From the NCBI GenBank assembly GCA_019751875.1, contig JAIEMV010000001.1, positions 433,608-497,607 of the forward strand: a stretch of 64,000 nucleotides of DNA. Direction: 5' to 3'. The notes below the pieces were generated by a model. It was not told where the DNA came from. It was given only the letters and a program-made list of their open reading frames with translations, and searched no databases. The position numbers were made by a program, and so were the translations under genes. Numbering within the stretch: position 1 is the stretch's first letter; every line of letters starts with the position of its first letter. The stretch comes from Hyphomicrobium sp. Lineage in GTDB: Bacteria > Pseudomonadota > Alphaproteobacteria > Rhizobiales > Hyphomicrobiaceae. This document shows positions 33,286 through 42,130 of the stretch, one piece after another.

Positions 33286-33636
33286 TCAGCCATTCCCCAA
33301 AAACAACGATTCAGCCTCGACGATGTAATCAGCGAGGTCGTCATCGACTCTGCATTCAGCGGCGATGACACTCGGCCAGCGACCTTTGCCGTCGGGATGG
33401 AAGGGCGCGTTCCAATCTTCGATGAGGATGCGCGTGAGAGGCAGGTTGTTCATGCCGACCGCGATGTGCAGCGCCGTGAGCCCGGTGACGGGATCGCCAG
33501 CGCTCACATCCGCGCCGTCCTCCAGCGCTGCGATCACGGCGGCGCTGTCGGCAGCGTAGGCGGCTCGCAGAAGAGCGCTGTTCGGGTCGTGGCTGCCGGA
33601 GCGGTCACGGCCGCGCTGCGGAGTTTGAGCGGCCAT
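33286..33636 (-). CDS. Ankyrin-repeat protein
   Basis: The 116 residues contain about two ankyrin repeats: NSALLRAAYAADSAAVIAALEDGADVSAGDPVTGLTALHIAVGMNNLPLTRILIEDWNAPF. The fold mediates protein-protein contacts, and the partner is unknown. The start overlaps the stop of the upstream gene by one base, so the two are co-expressed. Such small ankyrin proteins occur in mobile elements as immunity or accessory proteins. Confidence 0.75.
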   Translation of the reverse strand: MAAQTPQRGRDRSGSHDPNSALLRAAYAADSAAVIAALEDGADVSAGDPVTGLTALHIAVGMNNLPLTRILIEDWNAPFHPDGKGRWPSVIAAECRVDDDLADYIVEAESLFLGNG

Positions 33637-34421
33637 TAGCTGTCCTCCTTGGCGCGGTCAAACAGGACGGGCGTCGTGCTATGGAGCGTCGTCCCTGCAG
33701 CCGGTCCGGCATCGAGCCCGGCGCGCGATTCATGACCTTGGCCTCCCAGCTGGCCATCGGCCACCCAGTCGAGCCAATAGATGCGCGGCGTCCCTGTCAG
33801 GACGTTGCGCATCACTACGAAGAACGAGCCATTCGGATGAATGGCGATGCCCTCGTAAGCGCGGCGGGGTGTGGTCGCCGCGCTCGCCTCGGCCGGGGGC
33901 CTGCGGTCCCAGTTGCTGACAAATTCCCGGACAATGGCAAAGGGGTGAGCGGGGGCCGGGTCGATCTCAACGGCCGAAAAGGGCACCCAGTCCTCGGCAT
34001 CCCCTCGGTACACCCGCATCCCGCCGCCGGGGTCGGCCGCGCGCCGGGCACGGCCGCTATAGCGGCCGGTCATCGCCGGCGGGACCGGGCGACAATCATG
34101 CCCGTCCCGCCAGACCCCGAGAAAGGCAGCCAATTGCTCGCCGAAGGCGGCAAGGGGATCGCTGTCCGGCAGGGTACCGACGAACTGGGCGCAAAAGCGA
34201 ATGAGGGCGTCATTGGAGCGATGGGTGTCGCCGAGGAACCGCTGGAGCGTTTTTAGCGGTACGCGGTCGAGGGACAGATTGTTCGCCGCCGCGATCTCCT
34301 TCTGGAGTGTAGGGACGCCGATGGCGCGCTGCTGCATGTAACGCAGCAGCGCGCGGCGGATGCGGTCGCGGTCCGCCAGATCGAACCTGTTCTTGGTCTC
34401 TGCCGTCCGCGCTGTCTCCAT
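33636..34421 (-). CDS. Hypothetical protein with helical DNA-binding-like N-terminus
   Basis: I take ATG 34421 (METARTAETKNRFDLADRDRIRRALLRYMQQRAIGVPTLQKEIAAANNLSLDRVPLKTLQRFLGDTHRSNDALIRFCAQFV), giving 261 residues. The first ~90 residues look like a helix-turn-helix-style domain. The rest is beta-rich (GRYSGRARRAADPGGGMRVYRGDAEDWVPFSAVEIDPA, AYEGIAIHPNGSFFVVMRNVLTGTPRIYWLDWV). Unknown family. Divergent from the coupling protein gene with 103 bp between, so it may regulate transfer. Confidence 0.6.
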   Translation of the reverse strand: METARTAETKNRFDLADRDRIRRALLRYMQQRAIGVPTLQKEIAAANNLSLDRVPLKTLQRFLGDTHRSNDALIRFCAQFVGTLPDSDPLAAFGEQLAAFLGVWRDGHDCRPVPPAMTGRYSGRARRAADPGGGMRVYRGDAEDWVPFSAVEIDPAPAHPFAIVREFVSNWDRRPPAEASAATTPRRAYEGIAIHPNGSFFVVMRNVLTGTPRIYWLDWVADGQLGGQGHESRAGLDAGPAAGTTLHSTTPVLFDRAKEDS

Positions 34422-34524
34422 GCCGCAACCTGACCAGCCTTTGCCCAATCCGGGCATACGACTCCGCGTCTATTTCCAGAACACTCACACAGTCTTGCAC
34501 AAGAACGCGGGAAGAAAAACGGTC

Positions 34525-36165
34525 ATGGCTAACCCTCAGCGACAGGGCTCATCAATCAGCATGTTTGCTTTGGCCGCCGCCTGCGCGTGGGGGGCCTGGA
34601 GCGTGCCGAATGATGCCGCGCAATGGTTTCTGGCGGCGTCAGGTGCGGTCGCTGCTATTGCCGGCACAGACCGGCGGCGGGCGGAGCATGACCGCGAGCG
34701 CAAGCGTCGCGCTGCGGAGACGCCTAGCGGGGTCTATGGCACGGCGTCATTCATGACGGGCGAAGAAGCCGCGCGCGCCGGTCTCACCAATCCGGCCGGC
34801 CTGTTCCTCGGGGCGCTTGATGGGCGGATGCTGTTTCACACCGGCAAGGCGCATTGCATCTCCGTGGCCCCGGCACGATCCGGCAAGGGAACGTCGGCTG
34901 TTATTCCCAATCTGCTGCATTCCCAAGCCAGCACTTACATCATCGATCCCAAGGGTGAGCTGGCCGGTGTAACGGCACGGCACCGGCGCGAGACCTTCGG
35001 GCAGAAGGTCATTGTCCTGAACCCTTGGGGCCTGCACGGCCTACCGAAACATCGCTTCAACCCGCTCGCCTATTTGATCGATATCTACGAGGACGAAACG
35101 ATCCGGCGCGGCCTCACAGAAGAGGTCGCGGCGCTCGCCCTGCAGCTGGTCCCGGAGCCCGAAGACGCGCGCAACAAGTTTTTTCGCGAGGGCAGCCGCA
35201 AGCTGCTGCGCGCCTTCATGCTGCATTTTGCGAGCCGGGGACGGCCCGCGTACTGCACGCTGCCAGAGCTGTGGCGCGTTCTTCAGAACGCGAGCCGCAT
35301 GGACGAAACGCTGATCGAGATGGCCGGGTCTGACGCGCTCGGCGGCGTGGTCGCAGACTTCGCCGACGACATCGCTCGCACCATCGAAAAGAACCCCGAA
35401 AGCTTCCAGAGCTTCATTGAAGGGGCAACGCAGGCCGTGTCGATTTTTGACCCGGCCGGCTGGCTCTCCGACAGCGTTGCCGCCTCGGACTTCTCGTTCG
35501 CCGAGCTGAAGACGGGCAAGGTCAGCGTCTATCTCGTCATCCCGCCGGACCGCGTCGCCACGCATGGCGCATGGCTCGGGCTTCTCACGCGGCAGGCCAT
35601 CGCGGCGGTTGCGCGCCAGCCCGGCAATACGCCGGTCCTGTTCATGCTCGATGAGTTTGCGAACATGGGCAAGCTGGCGGGCCTATCGGAAAGCCTGACG
35701 CTGCTGCCGGGTCTGGGCGTTCGCGTGTGGATCATCGTGCAATCGCTCGACCAGCTGCGCACTGTGTATGGGCGAGAGGCAACGAACACGATCCTCTCGC
35801 AGGCCGAAGTCCAGCAGTTCTTCGCGGTCCAGGACCATGGGCTCGCAAAGATGCTGTCCGATGCGCTCGGTCAGCGCACCGTCAAGACCCTCTCGGTCAA
35901 TCTCGGCCGCAAGGAAGACGATGACCCCGGCGAAAGCCGCGCGGAAGCGGCGCGCCCGCTCATGAGCCCGGACGAAATCCGTCTGATGCCGACTGGCCAG
36001 CAAATTCTGCTGATCCAGTCGCACCGGCCGATCCGTGCGCAGCGCGTGCCGTTCTGGACCGTCGCGCCCTGGTGCGACTGGGCCGCACCCAATCCGGTCG
36101 AAGGCACCCATCCGCGCCCGGAGCCGACATATCGCCTGACCTATAGGGAGAAGCGCGATGACTGA
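34525..36165 (+). CDS. VirD4/TraG-type conjugative coupling protein
   Basis: ATG 34525 gives 546 residues; the frame extends upstream without support. The protein has N-terminal hydrophobic segments (MFALAAACAWGAW, AAQWFLAASGAVAAIAG), Walker A in SVAPARSGKGTSAVIPNLLHS, YIIDPKGELAGVTA, and Walker B in TPVLFMLDEFANMGKLAGLSESLTLLPGLGVRVWIIVQSLDQL, followed by SQAEVQQFFAVQDHGLAKMLSDALG. Coupling proteins deliver the relaxosome to a type IV channel. No channel genes are encoded in the element, so it would have to borrow one. Confidence 0.9.
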   Translation: MANPQRQGSSISMFALAAACAWGAWSVPNDAAQWFLAASGAVAAIAGTDRRRAEHDRERKRRAAETPSGVYGTASFMTGEEAARAGLTNPAGLFLGALDGRMLFHTGKAHCISVAPARSGKGTSAVIPNLLHSQASTYIIDPKGELAGVTARHRRETFGQKVIVLNPWGLHGLPKHRFNPLAYLIDIYEDETIRRGLTEEVAALALQLVPEPEDARNKFFREGSRKLLRAFMLHFASRGRPAYCTLPELWRVLQNASRMDETLIEMAGSDALGGVVADFADDIARTIEKNPESFQSFIEGATQAVSIFDPAGWLSDSVAASDFSFAELKTGKVSVYLVIPPDRVATHGAWLGLLTRQAIAAVARQPGNTPVLFMLDEFANMGKLAGLSESLTLLPGLGVRVWIIVQSLDQLRTVYGREATNTILSQAEVQQFFAVQDHGLAKMLSDALGQRTVKTLSVNLGRKEDDDPGESRAEAARPLMSPDEIRLMPTGQQILLIQSHRPIRAQRVPFWTVAPWCDWAAPNPVEGTHPRPEPTYRLTYREKRDD

Positions 36166-36469
36166 CCGGCGCGAATTCGAAGTTAAGGTAGAGTCTGCCG
36201 AGTCGGACACCGCCACGCAGGACTGGGAGCGCCGCCTTTACGCAGTCGCAAACTGGCTCGATGCGCGGCTCGGCATCCGCTTTTGGATAGTGGCAGGCCT
36301 CGTCATTGCCAGCCTCGTTGTCGGCACGCCGCATATTCTGGTCCACTATCAGTGCTACGGGCGCTGCGGCCAGAACGCGACTGAGTTCAACTGCCAGTAT
36401 TTCGGCGTTCGGGGTTGGCAAACGGCGGCACCGGAGCACGGCAAGTGTGCTCGGATCAGGCTGATGTGA
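36158..36469 (+). CDS. Small membrane protein coupled to virD4-like gene
   Basis: The 103-residue protein overlaps the coupling protein gene by 8 nt. It has one transmembrane helix (FWIVAGLVIASLVVGTPHILV) and a Cys-rich exported tail (YQCYGRCGQNATEFNCQYFGVRGW) with three or four cysteines likely to form disulphides. Family unknown; probably a partner in DNA transfer or entry exclusion (inference). Confidence 0.6.
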   Translation: MTDRREFEVKVESAESDTATQDWERRLYAVANWLDARLGIRFWIVAGLVIASLVVGTPHILVHYQCYGRCGQNATEFNCQYFGVRGWQTAAPEHGKCARIRLM

Positions 36470-36474
36470 TGGGA

Positions 36475-36729
36475 CTATGCCCCATATTCCTCAGCAGCAG
36501 AGTGGTAGGCGTCGAGCAAGTCCAGTTCGGTGAAAGGTGTCTTTTCTGGCACCATCATGACGCGGCCCGTCAATGCGATCCCAGCCGGGATATACAGAAC
36601 GTAGCCGCCCTTAGACGACGCAGTCGCTGAACCGACACGGTGCACCTTGTGGCGCTTCTGTCCTTTGTATTCAAAATTCTCAAAAACGATTAGTTCGTAA
36701 CGCTCTGTGGATTTTAACTTCGCGGCCAT
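36475..36729 (-). CDS. Hypothetical small protein
   Basis: Starting at ATG 36729 the product has 84 residues (MAAKLKSTERYELIVFENFEYKGQKRHKVHRVGSATASSKGGYVLYIPAGIALTGRVMMVPEK), predominantly beta, ending in an acidic helix (FTELDLLDAYHSAAEEYGA). The ribosome site GGAGGGAG precedes it. It resembles small proteins of unknown function found in mobile elements. No function assigned. Confidence 0.55.
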   Translation of the reverse strand: MAAKLKSTERYELIVFENFEYKGQKRHKVHRVGSATASSKGGYVLYIPAGIALTGRVMMVPEKTPFTELDLLDAYHSAAEEYGA

Positions 36730-36859
36730 TCTGAAACTCCCTCCGGCAGAAATTGATATCAATTCTGAAGGGAGTTTTCATTTCAGACAAATATATTCGG
36801 CCGACCTAATATAGTTCGTGAGACAAGTTCTCTTGGGCGACTGATTTTACTGCTATCCC

Positions 36860-37204
36860 TCAGAGAAGGGATAGCTGCCGATCTGTTGGGTCTTCGATGC
36901 CATAGACCTGACGAGCCTTTGCGATCGTTGTCTTGCCTTCGAAGGTCGGCTTCATGATCGCATGGTTGTGCACCTCCCACGAAATCCAGATTTTCAGTCC
37001 CGCTCCCTGATAGGTGAGCGACAGTCGGTCGGGACCGCCCGACCCACCGAAGATGCCCAATTCGAAGGTGAGCGCGTCAGCAAGTTCCTGGTCTGTGAGG
37101 CCTCGGTCAGCGCGGTCCGCCCAACGGGCTTTACCGCCGGAGAAGCCCTGTGTCGCCGTGATGAAGCCGTCGCACTTATCGGCTTCAGTGAGAATGCGCG
37201 TCAT
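36860..37204 (-). CDS. Hypothetical protein of the element
   Basis: The 114-residue protein (MTRILTEADKCDGFITATQGFSGGKARWADRADRGLTDQELADALTFELGIFGGSGGPDRLSLTYQGAGLKIWISWEVHN) overlaps the upstream gene as ATGA, so the two are coupled. It is a mixed alpha/beta soluble protein. I recognise no family. Confidence 0.6.
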   Translation of the reverse strand: MTRILTEADKCDGFITATQGFSGGKARWADRADRGLTDQELADALTFELGIFGGSGGPDRLSLTYQGAGLKIWISWEVHNHAIMKPTFEGKTTIAKARQVYGIEDPTDRQLSLL

Positions 37205-37410
37205 GGCACTTCCTCGCTTTCAGCATCGAAATGGATTTCGGCGAGTCGGTCGCAGGTGCCGAAGTCGATGTTGGCTGCCACGCAGAAGTGTTTTAGATCG
37301 GCAAGCAGATCGCAGACGGCTTCTTCGTCGTAGGTGGGACTTTGTCCCCGGGTCCAGGCGGCGCGCGCGAGTGCGGCCATGGCGGTTTCGATATTCGCAG
37401 AATTGCACAT
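37201..37410 (-). CDS. Hypothetical small protein of the element
   Basis: The 69-residue helical protein (MCNSANIETAMAALARAAWTRGQSPTYDEEAVCDLLADLKHFCVAANIDFGTCDRLAEIHFDAE) is preceded by GGAGGACAAC and coupled by ATGA to the gene at 36860. Short proteins of this form, DALADL-x-HFC-like, are common in alphaproteobacterial integrative elements. Function unknown. Confidence 0.6.
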   Translation of the reverse strand: MCNSANIETAMAALARAAWTRGQSPTYDEEAVCDLLADLKHFCVAANIDFGTCDRLAEIHFDAESEEVP

Positions 37411-37439
37411 GGTGTTGTCCTCCGAGTGGGGAGGGGCGC

Positions 37440-37673
37440 TTACGCGCCCGCTCCGTTGTTGTTTTCACTCGGATGGCGGAGGACAATGCGCCCGCCATTG
37501 ACCGGAACCAGGTCGAGCTGAAGGGTCAGGCCTTCGCCGTCCTGATGCGTCCACGCCGCGCCGATGCGGGTCCAGAAGGCTTTGTCCTCGTTCCCGGCGA
37601 CGTGCCAGGCGATGTATGCCGGGGCGCGATTTTCGCGGGCGGGGCGGCGGTTCTGTTTTTCATTGCGTGCCAT
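37440..37673 (-). CDS. Hypothetical small protein of the element
   Basis: ATG 37673 gives 77 residues (MARNEKQNRRPARENRAPAYIAWHVAGNEDKAFWTRIGAAWTHQDGEGLTLQLDLVPVNGGRIVLRHPSE). A basic tail precedes a compact beta domain of the sort seen repeatedly in conjugative elements, function unknown. GAAAGGAGC lies upstream. The 5' leader shares a ~45-nt segment with that of the ardC gene 13 kb away. Confidence 0.65.
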   Translation of the reverse strand: MARNEKQNRRPARENRAPAYIAWHVAGNEDKAFWTRIGAAWTHQDGEGLTLQLDLVPVNGGRIVLRHPSENNNGAGA

Positions 37674-37770
37674 GATGGAAGCTCCTTTCGCTTGGGTTGA
37701 TCTCGACACGCTGACCGTCAGAGCGGGCGGAGAAGCGGACGGTTCACGGCGGATGCGGTGGAGGGGAATC

Positions 37771-37817
37771 GCCCGGCTTGCAGCAAGCGCAGCGCGGCGA
37801 AAGTCGGGGACACCGCC
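37771..37817 (-). promoter_or_regulatory. Conserved leader element, copy 1
   Basis: The segment containing GGCTTGCAGCAAGCGCAGCG and AAGTCGGGGA on the plus strand closely matches 50699-50742. In both cases it lies about 100 nt upstream of a leftward gene start (37673 here). It is candidate regulatory DNA or a leader RNA structure. Confidence 0.5.
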
Positions 37818-37879
37818 GCATCACCCGTAGGGCCAAAGGGCCTTGAACCGGATGCGCGCCCGGTCAGGTTCAGGCGTAA

Positions 37880-38260
37880 TCAGTCGAGGAAATCCTTTGC
37901 GGAAGTTCCGGCGCTCAAATGCACCGCAGGGCAGAACTGCTGCTCACCGCAATCGTGAGTGTTCTGGGTTTGGATGCGCACGACGCGGGACGGATAGCTT
38001 TCTATGCCGCTCAACGCGGGAGGTGGCAGTTGACGTGGTGATGAGACCGACACGTGAGCGCGGGGTAAATCCGGCGGCGGTGCGCGCTCGACCTCGATGC
38101 GATAATATAACTTATGACAAATAGGGCGCGGATCAGACCACCAGATCAACGGTTTGCCGCCAATCGGCCCATTTGCATTCTGCAAATCGCCACGCACGAA
38201 AACGACGAGCTGACAGCGTGACCAGCTTGTGGCCACGACCGGCGATGATGCTCCGATCAT
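37880..38260 (-). CDS. Possible hypothetical protein
   Basis: An open frame from ATG 38260 gives 126 residues (MIGASSPVVATSWSRCQLVVFVRGDLQNANGPIGGKPLIWWSDPRPICHKLYYRIEVERAPPPDL). The first half looks protein-like; the second half is Pro/Ser-rich and weaker. It is divergent from the gene at 38294. With no family and no strong ribosome site, it may equally be non-coding. Confidence 0.25.
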   Translation of the reverse strand: MIGASSPVVATSWSRCQLVVFVRGDLQNANGPIGGKPLIWWSDPRPICHKLYYRIEVERAPPPDLPRAHVSVSSPRQLPPPALSGIESYPSRVVRIQTQNTHDCGEQQFCPAVHLSAGTSAKDFLD

Positions 38261-38293
38261 AAGAGGTGCAGCTCGAACGCAGGGAGTTGCACC

Positions 38294-38851
38294 ATGAGAA
38301 ACGATCCCACCAGACATTCCGCCGGTCTTGAACTGAGCGAGGATTTCGTAAATCGCGCCATCGCGCTGCGCGGCGGCAAGAATCTCGACGGCGCGTTCCT
38401 GATGGACTTGCTCGATGCGGGTCTGGCCATCATGGAGCTGTCGGCTGGGAACCATGATGAGCGTTGCAGCAATCCGGACTGCGAGGGCTGCCGCGTCCGG
38501 CCTCTGGAGCCGTCACCGACCATCATGGCGGAGTTTGCTGATGTTCATGCGCAGCTCGACCGCTCGTTGGAGAAAGCACAGGCCGGACATCAGACCGAGC
38601 GTGCGATCACCATGGCGGTGTCGGAAGCGAGCCTGATCTTCATGGCGTGGCTCGACCGCATGATTGAGAGCCGCATTCAGGGCGGGCTGCGCGTCGTAGG
38701 CCCGGAGATCAATATCGACCAGTCGGCAGACAGGGAACGTGCCGGGCGCTACCTGTCGAACCTCATGGTCAGCAGCCTGGAACAGCAGATGGCGGAGTTT
38801 GTGGAGGGGCGGCATCCCCTGCTCTTCCCGCGCCCGGGCAAGCCGAGCTGA
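38294..38851 (+). CDS. Hypothetical protein of the element
   Basis: The 185 residues begin MRNDPTRHSAGLELSEDFVNRAIALRGGKNLDGAFLMDLLDAGLAIMEL. A short Cys/His cluster (HDERCSNPDCEGCRVRP) could bind a metal, and a helical part follows (ERAITMAVSEASLIFMAWLDRMIESRIQGGLRV). GGGAG lies 9 nt upstream. Unknown function. Confidence 0.6.
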   Translation: MRNDPTRHSAGLELSEDFVNRAIALRGGKNLDGAFLMDLLDAGLAIMELSAGNHDERCSNPDCEGCRVRPLEPSPTIMAEFADVHAQLDRSLEKAQAGHQTERAITMAVSEASLIFMAWLDRMIESRIQGGLRVVGPEINIDQSADRERAGRYLSNLMVSSLEQQMAEFVEGRHPLLFPRPGKPS

Positions 38852-38916
38852 TTGCTCGTCACCGCCATGAAAACAGAAACGGGCCGGCTCATCGCCGGCC
38901 CGTTTCGCGTTGGTGG

Positions 38917-39282
38917 CTACCACCACGAAGAGTAGTAGACGATCAGCCCGTCGGCCATGGCCTCACGGGCCTTGGCGATGAAGCGCAGGTCATCCTCGAC
39001 TTCAGAGCCGTCGCTCTCGCCGAAGAAGAAGCCCGACGTGCGCGGCAGGTTTCCGGTACGGATGTCCGCTTCGAGCCGATCAAGGTCTTCGGCTGTGAGC
39101 AGGAGATTGACGCAGTTGAACGCTGCGCCCTCGCCGCCTTTCTCGAGGTAGAGTCGTTCCATCCAGCCGTGCAGGTTGGGATGCTTGCGCCAGTAGTGCA
39201 GCTCGCCGTAGTGCTCGACTTCGAAGTCGACGGGCGATGCCGGAGCGGCATCAATCGTGTGAGCGAACATATCCAGTCCCAT
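38917..39282 (-). CDS. Conserved hypothetical protein of mobile elements
   Basis: ATG 39282 gives 121 residues: MGLDMFAHTIDAAP..VDFEVEHYGELHYWRKHPNLHGWMERLYLEKGG..FNCVNLLLTAEDLDRLEADI..TSGFFFGESDGSEVEDDLRFIAKAREAMADGLIVYYSSWW. This compact protein is found widely in mobile elements and is sometimes mislabelled phosphoglycerate kinase. It has no kinase motifs. GAAAGGAAAG precedes the start. Confidence 0.7.
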   Translation of the reverse strand: MGLDMFAHTIDAAPASPVDFEVEHYGELHYWRKHPNLHGWMERLYLEKGGEGAAFNCVNLLLTAEDLDRLEADIRTGNLPRTSGFFFGESDGSEVEDDLRFIAKAREAMADGLIVYYSSWW

Positions 39283-39500
39283 TTTCTTTCCTTTCGTTCG
39301 TTGTTGATCGTCCCGAAGGACGCGGACGAAAGGCCGGGCGGCATGGGCTGCCGCCGTCATGGTCAACACGGCCCGCCTCTGGCGGGGTGGTGCGGGCAGA
39401 CCATTGACGGCAAAGCGCCGTCCGGCAGGACAGCGGAATTACAGAGGGTGACAACAAATGAAAGGAATGGGACGGGTGACAGGGGTCGCGGCGGTTCGCT

Positions 39501-42113
39501 TCAGGGAAGCCTGGCGGCGGACTGTCGTTGGCGCAGTTCGTTCGCCCATGTGGAAAGAGCGTCAATTTCAGCCGACAGCGCTTCAGGTCTTGGCAAAGGG
39601 CGGTTCAGGGCTGCGGCAGCACTGTGAAGTAATTCGGAACATCGGCCGAAGCCTTCCCGCATGGCCTCGCAATCAGGAACGGTGATCGCGGTCAATTTGA
39701 CCAAACCAGGTGTTTTCACTTCGTTGGAGAGACGTCGAATGACATGACCGACAACTTCCTCAACGGCGATCTCCCATGTGTCGCGAAGGGCTCCGGCAAT
39801 AGATTTAACCGACTTCCGCCACTCGTCATCATTGCCTTGATCGAAATGATAGCGTTCGTTCGCAAGCTGATTAGTCAAACTCGTTGTGATGTCGCTGACC
39901 TTCCGCGCTTTGAATGGTGGCTCACTGCGGCAATAGCCCGCCTTTTCTGCCCCTCTGCTGACGGAGCAAATTGCTAGCTGCGGTCTCGCTTGAGCTTCGT
40001 CGGCTGCACGGTTCAGCTCGAACAGAAAGGCAAGATCATGCGTAAAGACAATCACTTGTCGATGCGCGGCTTCGGCGATAAGCCGTCTGGCTACAGCTTC
40101 CCGGTGCATGTGGTCGAGTGACGAAACGGGATCGTCGAAGACGATGCCGGACTTGTTTTCAGTAGTGGCCAGTTCGGCCATGAATGCAGCCAGGGCAACG
40201 CAGCGATGTTCGCCTTCACTTAGCACCTGCCCTACAGCAGCGTTGGGCTTCCGCGTCAGCGCGACCTTGAAGCGGGGGATTCCCTGCACGCTGTTCTGCT
40301 GGCGCAGTTCCACAGCCAAACCGGCGATGTCAAAGCTAGCGGCCTCACGCGCAAACTGCGCCCGAAGCGCGTCAGTTACCAATGCCTGCGCGATCTCCGT
40401 GCTCTTCGTGGTGATGCGGTTAGTGGTGGTGTCGCGCTGTACCGCTTCAAGCTGCGCGATCTGCTTCAGGCGCTCGATTTCCGCAAGAACATCGGCCCTG
40501 ATGCCGCCAAGCCACTGACGATCCGCAATTTCGGCTTTTTCGGCGAGAAGAGCGGCGCGCGCGGCGGAACCCGCTTCAGCGGCAAGGCCGTTGGCCCGCA
40601 CTTCAATGTCGGCGACCTGATCGATCAGCGCTTGACGGGCGAATGTAACAGAAGGTGCCGCTAAAGCTGCGGCTGAATCGGTGAGGCGTCGCCTGATCTG
40701 GCGATGGCGCCACAGTGCACGCAGAGCGTCGCTCCTTATCTCCGCCGCCAAGGCGTCTTGCCGGAGCTCATCGCGGACGGTCGCCACGATGTTCGCAAGC
40801 TCGGCCAGTGAAAGAGACGCGCTCTCGAACGTCGCAAGTGCCGTTTCGTAAACTTCGCGCGCAGCCTCAGCGCGCTGCTGGCTGTCATCGCGCACGAATG
40901 TCTCAAAACGGTTGAGACGATCTGCGGCAACGGGGGTTAACTCCTGTTGGCAGAGCACGCACACGCTACCAGCCCCGGTAACCGGGAAGTGTTGGTGCGG
41001 ATAGGCTTCTTGCTCCGAAAAGGCGCGTGCGCTCGCCCATAGCGCCTGCCAGGCATCCGAGCCGATCTGCGGTAGTGGTTCGGCTCGGAAAAGCGCGCCG
41101 GACGCAGCTTCCGCCGCTTGCCGCGCGGCTCTGGCATCGCCGGCGAGCTGCCTCAGGCTGTTGGCAGTATCCTCACTGATCGATGCGAAAAGCCTGGTGA
41201 GGCACTCGATGTGCCCCTCGACCTTGGCCTTCAACGCGCCGAGCTGACGTGCCGCCCGCGCGGGATCACCGGCAAGGTCGGCCGTTAGCTGCGCCAAGCG
41301 ATCTTGCTCTGCTTGGGTGAGCGCGGCCAGCGCCTCTACTGCTGCCGGGTCAGTGTTGGCTGCAAGTCTGAGCATCAGCTTGCCGACCGCTGTATCTCGG
41401 CTGCAATCTGGTGACTTGATCGCTTCGGGCGTCTGCATCGTGATCTGCGTAACTTCGGCCACGAGCTTGTCCTTGACGGACTTGCAGAGTTGGGCCAACG
41501 CGCCGAGCAATTTGAGCGGATACGGGGTATAAGCCACGTCATTCGTTTCATCGACGTGTATGTTCGCGGTGCGGGAATCGAAAACGCTGATGGCCGACAA
41601 CGCGGTGTCGGCTGTTTGCCCTAGCTGCCAAGCGCAGGAGCGATTCTGACCGCCGATAGCGTATTCAATCGTCGCGCTCGGCGTGCCCGGTGCGGCGTCA
41701 TAGATGTCGGGTATGATTTCCTCGGCGCGGCCCGGCATTCGGGCTCGGCAGGCCCTTTTGAGGATTCGCGCATAGCCAGATTTGCCCGACCCATTATCAC
41801 CATAGATGATGGTCAATCCCGTTCTGTGGAGCGACAGCCGCTGGTCGGGTGCCAAGGCATTGACGTGCCGGACACCGTGAATTTGCCGGAGATAGACTTC
41901 ACCCTGAGCTTGGTTCGGATCACGCAGATGGCCGGCTTCAAGCGGAACAGCCGGACTGTCCCCTTTGCAGATAGCAACCAGTATATCGATTTCGGCCGGT
42001 TCGATGCCCGGCTGCGTCGCAAGTCGGCGCAGCGCATCGCGTTGCCAAGCCGGAATATCGGCAGACCACGCAAGGATACTGGCAAGCACCTCCGCTTCGG
42101 TTGTCACTGCCAT
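39501..42113 (-). CDS. SMC/RloC-like ABC ATPase with zinc-hook CxxC, candidate defence effector
   Basis: ATG 42113 (after AGGGGG) gives 870 residues. Walker A GDNGSGKS is at 105-112. A long helical coiled-coil-like middle has CVLC at 385-388, a Rad50/RloC-style zinc hook at the turn. The ABC signature-like LSEGEHRC is at 631-638, Walker B IVFDDPVSSLD at 657-667 and the THD switch at 691-693. The C-terminal ~100 residues are helical and contain R824-x5-H830 (RCSELLH), compatible with a HEPN-type RNase motif, though this is only by eye. It is the last gene of a five-gene operon with methyltransferase, helicase and GIY-YIG nuclease. The likely role is sensing or executing phage defence. Confidence 0.8.
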   Translation of the reverse strand: MAVTTEAEVLASILAWSADIPAWQRDALRRLATQPGIEPAEIDILVAICKGDSPAVPLEAGHLRDPNQAQGEVYLRQIHGVRHVNALAPDQRLSLHRTGLTIIYGDNGSGKSGYARILKRACRARMPGRAEEIIPDIYDAAPGTPSATIEYAIGGQNRSCAWQLGQTADTALSAISVFDSRTANIHVDETNDVAYTPYPLKLLGALAQLCKSVKDKLVAEVTQITMQTPEAIKSPDCSRDTAVGKLMLRLAANTDPAAVEALAALTQAEQDRLAQLTADLAGDPARAARQLGALKAKVEGHIECLTRLFASISEDTANSLRQLAGDARAARQAAEAASGALFRAEPLPQIGSDAWQALWASARAFSEQEAYPHQHFPVTGAGSVCVLCQQELTPVAADRLNRFETFVRDDSQQRAEAAREVYETALATFESASLSLAELANIVATVRDELRQDALAAEIRSDALRALWRHRQIRRRLTDSAAALAAPSVTFARQALIDQVADIEVRANGLAAEAGSAARAALLAEKAEIADRQWLGGIRADVLAEIERLKQIAQLEAVQRDTTTNRITTKSTEIAQALVTDALRAQFAREAASFDIAGLAVELRQQNSVQGIPRFKVALTRKPNAAVGQVLSEGEHRCVALAAFMAELATTENKSGIVFDDPVSSLDHMHREAVARRLIAEAAHRQVIVFTHDLAFLFELNRAADEAQARPQLAICSVSRGAEKAGYCRSEPPFKARKVSDITTSLTNQLANERYHFDQGNDDEWRKSVKSIAGALRDTWEIAVEEVVGHVIRRLSNEVKTPGLVKLTAITVPDCEAMREGFGRCSELLHSAAAALNRPLPRPEALSAEIDALSTWANELRQRQSAARLP

Positions 42114-42130
42114 GCCCCCTGATTCATTCT

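Noticed and set aside
30092..36469. Type IV secretion channel genes
   Set aside because: I looked for VirB4, VirB6, VirB8-VirB11 signatures in the element and found only the VirD4-type coupling protein.
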